64,000 nucleotides of DNA from Vandiemenella viatica (Eukaryota > Arthropoda > Insecta > Orthoptera > Morabidae). Below are positions 1-11,347 of the stretch, piece by piece. Both the position numbers and the translations under genes were made by a program. Below the pieces are notes generated by a model that ran no database searches, was not told where the DNA came from, and saw only the letters and a program-made list of their open reading frames with translations. How positions within the stretch are numbered: position 1 is the stretch's first letter; every line of letters starts with the position of its first letter. The DNA is taken from positions 106,451,447 through 106,515,446 of the forward strand of contig CM061920.1 in the NCBI GenBank assembly GCA_031002005.1, given 5' to 3'.

Positions 1-554
1 TATTAACACTTAGAATCAATTCAAATAATTACACTTCTCGTATTCATGAAGTCAAATACAAACAACGGCGCTTTAAAACATTCATTAATCTCACCGCCAT
101 CATTCTAATATCCATCCGCATCTCTTTGGCTAAACTAACAATCCCGTTACAGTCTACCAACTTCAACACAACATATTATGAAAACTTAAATTTACCCCTT
201 TTTACACATACTACTACACTGTACAGCCTTGTATTAAAAAAATACATTCTTACATTGCATAAAAATAAAGTCGTATAATTATTACTATCATTATTATTAT
301 TTCAATGTCTGATGAAGTGGGACCTCACAAGCTGGATACAAATATAAATTATTACTCAGTATTTACCATCTGTATTCACTATGCACATACTGAAACTGTC
401 TCGTGGATATAACTATGTATCACTAAAATGGAAACCAAACAGCAGAATGCCCATTTCCCGGACACCTGTTAAAATTCGCATCATAATGTCTCGCAACATC
501 CATCAGTTGGGACACTAACATGTAACTTATATATATTATTTTTTTATAGTTTCC

Positions 555-665
555 ACCGAAATCTAGATGGCTGAATGGGGATTTGTACCCACATCTTCCC
601 GAATACAAAGCCCAAGCATTAACGCTCACCCACAAGACTGTATGAGAGAAGATACTTTCCCGTTA
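555..665 (-). repeat. Diverged fragment of tRNA-derived SINE (5' part)
   Basis: Reading the minus strand, the segment shows the SINE order: head with GGCTTTG near the tRNA part, a B-box-like GGGTACAAATCC, then CCATTCAGCCATCTAGATTT, which parallels the GGGCATCCAGATTTGG of better copies. The rest of 1-1464 shows no exon or other recognisable element; it is upstream intron or flank of the ABCG gene. Confidence 0.45.
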
Positions 666-1464
666 CAAGCTGACGCAAGAAAAATTGCCACCAGTGCACA
701 AGCTTTGTCACAATTAATAAAACTACCGAATTGTATTATCATCTTAATGCTAGTTGGTTGACATGCATTTCTAATCCCCTTCCTATTCACACTGAGTTAG
801 TTAACACATGTTTGTTGTTATTTCTTAAACATAACTTTGACTTAGTCAACTGTGATTTAATAGTAGATAGACAATCGTCTCCTCGAGTACGAAATCGAGT
901 CTGGAAAGTCAGCAGTGACTTTTGTCTTGGAATCTAGGAAGACATGATTCTGGCCATACAGATTTCCATTTTCCATGCTTTCCTGAAATCATTATATGTG
1001 AATGCCAGGATGGATCCTATGATTTGTTGTGCCAAAAAAAAGTCTTAAAAACCTAATAAAAGAAGGATAAGAAATTATTTACTGGATTACAAACATATTC
1101 ATCAAATTTCATAAATCTGAATACTAGGGATTGACAGTCTAAATATTATAGAATGTCTTTGGTACATTGTGATCTGAATCATTAGCCAGCTCATATCGAG
1201 TGATATTACTCATTTCTTGACTGCAATACTCGGTGTCAATTTTATGCCAGTAACCAATCACTGTGAGATTTTTTACCCAATAGTTTCTTATTAATCAGAT
1301 ACAGATGTCTGCAAACAATACCATCACGATAACCTATAAAATATTCTAAATCAAGATTATTTGTAGTCTTTTTCATGATGGGATCTCTTGTCCCATTTTA
1401 ATGTATCTTTCTTACCAGTTTAATATATTCTAAACAAATCGAACTATTGGTTGCTTGTTGGCAG

Positions 1465-1637
1465 GTGATTCATCAAGTGAGAGTGGTTCTTCAGAGAGTG
1501 ATATCACACAGCAAATTGCCTGTCCCACCTCCAGCTATAAGAGGCTACGCTCTCACTCTATAGACTGCAGCCCATCAGGATGGAGGCAGTTCTATCTTCT
1601 GTGCTGGCGGATGATGTTACAACTTAGCAGAAACAGA
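1465..1637 (+). CDS. ABCG exon: linker and pre-TM1 segment
   Basis: Acceptor ttggcag at 1458-1464 and donor GTAAGT from 1638. The first two bases complete a codon begun in an upstream exon, and the exon ends on a full Arg codon. It encodes a Ser/Glu-rich linker and a segment ending LQLSRNR, the usual cytosolic lead-in to TM1 of ABCG proteins. Confidence 0.85.
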
Positions 1638-4600
1638 GTAAGTGTTATTGTTCAGCTTCAAAGCCGTACAGTAGTACTTCAGAGGTTCTTCAACTGGTTT
1701 CAGACAAGATGGATGATAGGAAGAGTTCATTTATCACATCACATGAAGTAGGTACTAGGGGGAGGGGATATTGAGGAATTGTGTTCAGAATTACTTTACT
1801 GTGAAAATCAAAAAATTATTTCATTCTGATTTAATTTAATTCCAATAGAGCACAAATTTCAGTGGCATACTCCTGCTTCCCCTTTCCTGTTCTCACCTTC
1901 TTTTGCCCTTCACAAATTTCAACTTTAAAATGTCTCAGCGTTTTTGGTATTCACCATTTCTCTTGGTAAATTATTCCAATCCCTGATCCCCTTACCTACG
2001 AAAGAAAATCTTCCCACCCCTTTGTGCCTGAAATCGATTAACAGCTTGTTGTAATGGTCATCTTTTCCCTTCCAAGTACTACTCCTAATTCTTGCACCAG
2101 TGTCTTTCCGTACCTGATCACCAATATATGCTTTGCACACACCCATGATTCTATTCATCCTCCTCCGGTCTTCCAGTGAATCCCATTTCAGTTCCTTTGC
2201 CATATCAGTTAGTGATTGCATTCTGAGTTAATTTCCAGGGACACCCCCTCCAACTTCTGTATTTGATATCCAAAATGTGGGTCCCATACACCACCACCAT
2301 ATTCCAGCAATGGTGTGACCAAAGTTTTGTAACCTATTTCCCAAAACCCCTATAATATTTTTATTAATTTACTGACATTTACTAACAACACCTTTTCCTC
2401 ATAAGAATAAATTGATAAGAATATTTTAATTTGCCTGTTTTAAGATCATTTTACTCACATATTTGTGCCAGCGTTTATAATTAAAATTTAACATTCAAAA
2501 TAACACAAAAAGGCTTTTATTCAACATTTTTCTGCTTACTATAACAATACCATTTAGTGAATGAAATCATTGAGAGCTACCATTCTTAGTCTCTTGAAAT
2601 TAATAGTTGTCAAACTTTTAGTAAAACTTTTACACTTTCCTTTAGTTTATTTAGGTAGTGCTGTGAAGGTTAGTGTAAACAAATGGATCTTTTAGTGAAT
2701 AGTACAGATGGAGAGGTTTTAAGAAACTTCAGGTAAGGTTCTAATAACAATATTGTTTCATCAGGCAGATGTCACTGCAGAACTGAAAGAAAGGACATAA
2801 TATATTATGATTTGCTATATTTGAGGTAGACAAATTGGAATATTAATTTAATCTCTTGAAATATATACCATTGCAGTATTTGTTGTCATAAATCATTCTG
2901 TTTCAGGTAGCATTAACAACACAGTTAATACATCATCTGCTATGCTCCCTTATGGTGGGGATAGTATTCTACAAATGTGCCAACAATGGTCACCAGATGT
3001 TTGAACATCTGAAATTCTGTATTGGCATTGTGCTGTTTCATTCATACACCTGGTGCATGGTGCAAATTCTGATATGTAAGATACATTGCTATGAAATATT
3101 TTCAGTTTTTGATAGAGTATTAAACTTTTGAGAAATAAAACTTAATAATAATTTATATTATAAAAATACTTCATTTTATTCTTTTTTTCCTGCAGTTCCA
3201 AATGAAGTAAAGTTGCTGAAGAAAGAACATTTCAATCGCTGGTACAAGCTTACAGCATATTACCTTGCAGCTCAATTGACTCGCATACCGTCCATTGTAA
3301 GTATCTTGAATTAGCCATCCAATGGTTTATCAGAAACAATATCAAATTCAATAGCTTATCCTTTAATGTAACATATACTATTCTTGTGCTTGGCTTTTCT
3401 TTGCTAATGTTTAAAACTGCAAGAAAAAAAAATATCTTACTTTTCACGTACAGTGAACTGTATCTGTTTATTCTATCGTACTTTAGCTTTTTCAGAATAG
3501 TCAAAAATGTATGAATAATTCCTTGTGAAATAGAATAGTTTTGTTACTAAAATTATTTACCAGTTAAGTAGTGGCAATTATATATTAGTCACTAAGTAGC
3601 GAAAAGGAATTAAATTATGATAGGGAAATGTTCCACCACTTACCTTTAGATGATGGATCTGGGACGCGAACACACAGGCACAAAAACACACATGATACAG
3701 AAATTTTTGGGATGAGCTCTTTGTCAACAAGAGGAGGAATATATATTGCTTTTATCTAGTGAATTCACTTTTGATAAAAAAAAAATTAAAAAAATTGCAA
3801 AAGGACTGATGTTCTGAGATATCCATCACCATTACAAACACTGGAGATCAAGTAGGTTGGTCTTTCAAGCATAACGTCTCTTCATCTATGGGTCCAAAGG
3901 TGACTGTCGAGTCTAATGCAAGCAGGGTCAGCACTTTGATTCTTGGGTCCTGGGTACTTAACCTCCCCCCCCACCACACTCCACCCCACCCCACCCGACC
4001 CTCAAAAAAAAAATTTACTTCAAACTTTGATTTTTGTATAAAGTCAGGAAATTTAAATGCAAAACTGACAAAATCATATGTGCAGATTTTAAAACTGGCT
4101 CTTGATTTCTGTTTAGCTAGGCACCCTGGCCAGCAGGCCCCCTTTACTGCATCAATGATGGGCATTGCTGGGAGGGACAGCTCAGATGTTGCCATTTTTC
4201 CTCAAATGTTTTTCCTGCGCTGCCTTTTCTCATATGCTGATTGTTGGCAATATTTTTCAAATAACGTGGTTCCATGCTGAACAAGTGACCTCCAGGATGA
4301 GTGGTCAAGGCCAAAGGTTCCCCAGTTGTTATGGTCAATGTGACACATCTTCATACTAGTGTTGAAAACTTTTTGCAATTGCTTCCTCTAGCCACCAACA
4401 CTACATATACCCACCATTCGCTTGTTTAGAAATGCAAATATTGGACGTGTCTGAGATATTACGCGTAGTATGTCCAGCATTCAGATCCATAAAGTAAGAT
4501 TGGAATAACAACAAAATGGTACACAAGGATCATAGTTGCAGTGTTGGTATCATGATTGTCAAAGACTCTTGCACTAAGCCTGGCAAAGAATGTTCCAGCA

Positions 4601-7600
4601 CAGTTGATTTTGTATTGAAATTCTGAGTCAGTGTTTGGAATTAATGAGAGGGTACTGCCAAGATGGGGGAAGGGAGGGGGTGCTTACAACTTCTTTCAGT
4701 CTAAAATCCATCTTTCCGTATGCAGTAGGAAAATCCTTTAAGATGGTCACAAGTACTTCCTCTGTCTTGCTACAATTGTATTATCATCTGCTGGTATGCC
4801 ATCTGGACCAATGGCATTGTGGTACTTCACTTTATTATTAGCATCCATGAGTTCATTTAATGTGGGAAAGAAGCCAAGTTCTTCTTTGATATGTGCTTGC
4901 CATATTTTACTATACACTTCTTCATCAATACTTTATTCTTGATTCAGGAAGTCTTCCAAATGGTCTTTTCATCTATTGTTGATGGAGTGTTGATCTTTTA
5001 GAAGTTTACCATCATCAAACAACCATAGTTTATTTCTACCAGAGGTCATTGGGTCATACACTGCTTTTGTAGCTTGGTAAAACTGGCATGAATCCTAATT
5101 TGTTTTTCTTTGATTATCCACTTATTTCATATGTTCTTCTTTGGACAGCCACTTTGGCTAGACAAAAACTTTCCTTTTTTGCATGAGATTTTGTTCCTAT
5201 TCACCACCGAGCATGGTAGGTGAATGGTTAATGTCCCGGCCTCACAATCAGGACTAAGCAGGTTCAAATCCCCCATATGGGCCTCCAGATCTGGGTTTTA
5301 CATGGTTTCCCCAAATCACTCCAGGGGAATGCTGGGATGCTTCCCTCAAAAGACCATGGCCGAATTTGTTTCCATTCCTTCCCCCCCCCCCCCCAGACCT
5401 TTCCCGCCTCTAATGAGATTGACATCAACAAGGAGTAAAGCGATAAACCAGCCAAGTGGCCTTTTCACCACGTTTGCAAGGCGTTACACTTCTCCAAGAT
5501 CAGTGCTTCAAATTCTTTGTCATTATTATCAAACTAGTCCTACACCCCAAAGTTACCTTGCAAGCATCTTGAACAATGACCTTCAAGCTCTTCCAGTATT
5601 GTGTTCCTTTGGTGTAGCAGATCTCTGTATTTCAAAGTGGTTCCTGAATGTACAAACTTCTAAGTATAAAATGTATGTCTACAGCTTATCTGATGCCTCA
5701 GTCTTTGCAGTGACAAACACATGACTGATCTGATAAGTTCGTGATTTGTCCAACAGTCATCGGCACTGGTAATAGCTTTGGTGATAAGAAGATCATGAAT
5801 TACAGATTGTACATGAAGAGAGGAGTCTAATACCATCAGAGTTTGTATTTCTCCTTGCTAATTATACCATTCCAAACTATGTGGTTGATACCTACCCTTG
5901 CATTAAAATTCACAGAGAAGTTTGTTCTTGATCGTAAAGCCGACTACATGTAAATGGCAGCTTTTCCCTTCAAAAAGAATGTCTACCCTGCTCCTTGTTT
6001 ATTCAGTTGACATTCTGCTAGACAGGTCACTTGTAGTGCTGTTAAATTGATTTTATACCATCTTAGCTATCTTGCCACAATGGTTGTTCCATAATTTATC
6101 ATCATACCTTCGTTCTCACAAATAACACTGAAATGCAATGTATACCGCATAATAAAATTGTAAAAACAAGAAGTTTTGTCTGTATATGAAATTGATTTCA
6201 AAAATCTTAATTGAAATATACTTTGCTGATGATAGAAATGCCAAAACTGTAAAATTTAAAAATTTTGTCTGTAAGTCAGAAAATAGTGCAAAATCTAACC
6301 ACCAATTTTAATGAAACTTTACAAACTCCATTCAATCTCATAGAACTGAATTGAGATGGAATAAAAACTCTGGTGGCAATTTCCCTAGTCATCTAATTGG
6401 TTCTAAATAGGTTTAAAACTATTGGATTGGATGAAAAACTTGCTGGGTAAAAGAAATCTTTAAAGACCGAAATCAAAGAATTAGAGTAGATAATGCATTA
6501 TTCAAAAGAGATGAGTGAATATGGGAGTGTCACAGGTTAATGCATTGGTACCATTGCTATTCATTATATTAATGAATGACTGTGTCAATGGTTTACAGTT
6601 GGAATTTTGGTTGTTTGCATATAATGGTATATAGTCCTAATAGTATCAAAAAGGAAAAGGTCTGTGAACAGGGAAAGGGCAACCTGGATAGAATATCTAA
6701 CTGGATAGGTCAATATGGAATAAAAATAAATACAAAGAAGAGTAAGCTTTTTAAGTATACAGATAATAAACTATAGGTTGGTTATGATTACACAGTGGGG
6801 AAGAAATGTTTGTTGAAGGCTTGAAGTACAAATATTTTTACATTTGATAATAAACTCAGCTGAGCAGAACACATTGGGCATGCGGGAAGAAAGGGTTACG
6901 AAATTCATTTACTGTAGAGGTTATGAGAGGATGCACCAGAGAAGTTATGAAATTGGGTGACAAAACTTTGGTAAGAGCATTGCTTGAATATGGTGGTGTA
7001 GTTTGGGGTCCGCATATTTGGTATCAATTCAAGAGTTGGAGGGCATGCAGAGGAGTACAACTAGATTTGTTTGTGGAAATCCCCACAGGATCCAATCAGT
7101 AGCTGATATTATAAAGGAGCTGGATTGGAATTCTTGGAAGACAACATGGGGTTGAAGAAAGTGTTGGGAGTGTACAAGGCTTGAAACGATATTGGTCTAA
7201 GAATTATTCGGAGTAGTGTATGGAAAGGAAAAGTTGACCATGGGTGCAAGCCAGCACTCAGTTTAATGCATAAGGGAGTGGGAAAAATTTCTTTTGTGGG
7301 TAAGGGAGTTGAGCATTGGAATAAGTTACCAGGAGAAGTGGTGAATATTTCCCAAAAGCACTGAAGGAATTTAGAATTAAAATTCATAAATTGCAAAAAT
7401 ATATGAGGGGAGGAATTTTTAAAAGTATAAGTAAAAGTATGCAAGATAGTAATAAAAAAAATATTTAGAAAGCTGTAACGATATGACTGGGTAATTGCCA
7501 CTGGAGCGAGGATTCCATCACAATTAATCATTTAATTGCCCTTTGCTTATTTTTATTATCTTTTATACTTTGGATATTAAATTCCTCCACCAATCTACTT

Positions 7601-10600
7601 TTGCCATTTATGAGTTTAAATCTTAAATCCCTTCAGCCTATTTGGTAAATTATTCATCACTTCCCGTGGTAATTTATTCCAGTCACTGACACCTATACCA
7701 CAGAATTTTTCCTCTTCTTTATGCATAAAATTGAGTGCCAGCTTAACTCCTAAATCTCCAACCAATATCCTTATAAGCCCTATCACCAATACATGAATTG
7801 TACACTTAGAGCTCTCTTCATCATCCTAATATCTTCCAGAGACTCCCAATAGCTAAAGCTGTGTGTTAACTTATAGGATGATCTTTATCCGTATTGATAT
7901 TGTTAATAGGTGTGTGTACTGTTTCACATAAATAGCAACTAACATGATATAATATGTAGTCGCAAAGTACAGTGAAACTTATCATGGTAACTGGTTGGTA
8001 AGAAAATAACTGGTTATTAGATGCTGGTAACAAGTGTATACACTGTTCCACATAATAAGTATTAATTAACTCGGGATTGTATGTGTAGATTACAGGAGAT
8101 ATTGGTTATACTAATGGGTTGTAGCTAACTTGTCAATATATAATAATATTATCAATTATATAGTAATATTGACATTAAAAATAAGTGTATGTACTGTTCA
8201 ACACCCCGAGATTATTCTCACATGGGATCAAAGTGAACATATCTATCTATCTAAATAATAGTTTAAAGGCTTTTTGATTTGGAAACTATTTAGTTCTTAT
8301 TATTGATTTGTTGTCAATATTGAATAATTAGGCTACATCATATTGTTCATAAATTATGAAAAATTGCAAGGTATACAATTTTGTGAATTACTTTTTCTTT
8401 TTTCCCCCATAAAACCTCCATTTCTTCATATTTATTTATTATGTTGATTGATCCCAACATCTACGCAAAATTTTGGTAAATTTACAAGCCAAAAGCTTCT
8501 CTTGTCCATGTGGTTGCAGTTGCAGGTTCTGCTAGTAGACCACAAAAATGATTTCACTGTCCTATCCAAGCACAAAGCATAAAATACAAAAACTTAGCAG
8601 CCATGGATAAATAAGCTGATACATGCAGGTTATCACAAGCAACCAGTCAATTATTACTTGAGGAACACAGGATCATAAACCCTATTCAATTAAACATTGT
8701 GAAGTTATGATCTAAAGTAACTTAAACAGATGACGTATGGGGCCTACATTAAGATTGGGATGGATACTGGCTCAAGCATGGATATTTATTCTGTGAGTAT
8801 GGTAGTCAGCAACTGGAATAAATTATCAAGAGATGTGCTGAACACTACACCTTGAACACAGGAAGGTTTTTTTTTTTTTTAAATGTACACACTTTGACAA
8901 TAAATTTGGCCGCCGCTGAAAAATTCTATTACTCATATTTTACAAAATCTGACATCTATGTCATCCTAAGAAACAGTAACGCAATACTGGCTTCCCAGTA
9001 AGTATTACATTACTGTTTCCTGGGATGACATTGATGTCAGATTTTGCAAAATATGGGTGACAGAATTTTTCAGCGGTGGCCAAATTTATTGTCAAAGTGT
9101 GTAAATAAGGCACAAGTAGGTGTGAAGCAAAATTTTAAATGTGACCTGCTCATTATTGCAAATGATGATAAGAGTTGAGATAATTAACTACACACTGTGA
9201 CAGTTAACCTAAAATTTTGTTATTCCATAACCAAATTTGTTTACAGAACATAAGAGTTCATCTCAATAACATTGCTGATCAGGTTTAAAGTCATTTGGTT
9301 GAGTATTTAAAGTGATATTTCAGAATAGACAGTTATACAAAATCAGAATGTAGTATTAACATTTTCATATAATGAAATTTATTTCAGAAAAGAAAATGTT
9401 GCTTTCATTTTCAGAGATATTTCAGACACTAACCAACAAAATGAGATTTGTAACTTTACAGCTAGGAATTGTTCATAAAGATATATTGGTATTTTAAAAT
9501 CAGGTTTGTAGGAAATTAGAATGGTGCAGTAAACACATTTAAAATTATAAACGCCAAATATAGTTTAAAAGAAGCGTGATTATGGTTTACATGTCATATT
9601 AAATTTTAAGAAAGGTAGCTGAAATTTAAAGGATGTTTTGAAAATTGAGTATGTCAAGAGGTTTTGGGAGACAAAACTTTCATTGAGGGTATTATGTTTA
9701 AATGAAAGAGGAATTTTTTCTGGGCATGACACTTTAATTGGTTTTTGAATTTATGCATTAGTTTGGCAGATATCTGAAAAAGAAATAATTACAATTTTTC
9801 CCACGATGGCAGTTGCCGGTAGAAGCTTGGTCAGAATTCAAATGATAAGAGGGAGGGAGTGAAATTGTAAATTGATGAAAAAGCTATCAAAGAACTGTTA
9901 TTACAGTTAGAGGGTGATGATATCTTATTGAAGAGTTAATGCAGAATCATTTAAAGCAGGGTTGGCCAACCCAAATGATCTTGCGGGCCACTTTGGAAAT
10001 GCATCATAACTCCACGGGCCACATATAAAATTATATATCACCATGTTAGATTTACATCCACTATAAAAAAAAATTTGGAGTGAAAAGTTGAAACATAATG
10101 AGTTATTATTATTGGGTTTACTATTATTCTTACATGTAAACATAGATAATATAATAATAATACTAAATGCACATTTTAAAGAGATATATAACACAAAAAA
10201 TGGTATATAAAAATATAAATGAAATAAATTTTAAATATATGGATGTAATTTTTTAATACATTGGTTTTCACTACTTTAGCCATTATAAAATATACACATT
10301 TTGTATAAGTGTGATGAATCGCATGGGCCACAAAAATGTCCATGGCAGACCTCATGCCAGTAACTTTCAGAGCCACAATTTAAATACTTTAGGAAATATC
10401 TATGATTTGAATTCACATTTTTCGTTCATCCAGTTTAAAAAAGTACAAAGTGGATTTCGGTATCAAATGAAAGAGGAGCAAAAATAAATCAACTTAAAGG
10501 ATAATTGAACTTTGTAGCTCTAAAACTTTGGGAGTTAGGCCTATAAACAATTTTGAAAATAATTTTTTATGGCGAAACAAGGACAGATACAACAATTTTG

Positions 10601-11289
10601 GCTAGGATGAGTTTTAACGTTTAGGAGATGAGCGATTTTCTATAAATATTTCAAATCGATTGAAATAGTTTGGATACCCTGAAGTTTTGGATGATATAAG
10701 AATAGAAATACTTCCAGGTTCTCACAGCTCGGCTATAAGTAGGGACGGGCTGAGACATCTCGGGGTCAGTCGGTAAAAGTTAGTTGAGCAGGCACGTTGT
10801 AGGTCGGACAAGTGTTTGGCTCTGAAATATAGCCGGTAGGCAGCAAACAATACTATGACATCATGTTTCTGGCAGACATCTTGGAATTTTGAGTGTGCAT
10901 TTGAATACTTGCAACCTTCATGTAGCTGGAAGCAGTTAGGGGTTCTGAGAGTTGGCCAGTCTTGAATCATTTAACAGTACTCGCAATCTATTAACTTGGT
11001 GAAAAATTCTGATGCCTAAAGGACTTGTTCTACGAACTTGTAAATTTTTTTGGAGAATATAGTCATAATTTAGTTTTTCAAATACAGCAGTGACTTTGAT
11101 CTCAACATACCTTTCCTGATTGAGGTTATCCCTTCCGGTGGTGACCAAATAGCAACAAGAACAATCCTAACATCCAGAGGCTACACAGTGAGGTTAAAGT
11201 TTCTGACTGTTGTGTTTACTCATTACCCCAGTGAATGTTTTGTCATTATAACTGGCACAAGGTTACTATAAAGTTGAGGGTTAAATAAG

Positions 11290-11347
<58 letters not shown>

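Noticed and set aside
3888..4280. 130-codon open frame
   Set aside because: Opposite strand of LINE-B plus a C-rich low-complexity tract.
5224..5724. 166-codon open frame
   Set aside because: It runs through a SINE and decayed LINE-B on the wrong strand; no domain.
9957..10385. Complete hAT element
   Set aside because: Only a left-type end is visible; no matching right end or 8-bp duplication, so kept only as a low-confidence fragment.
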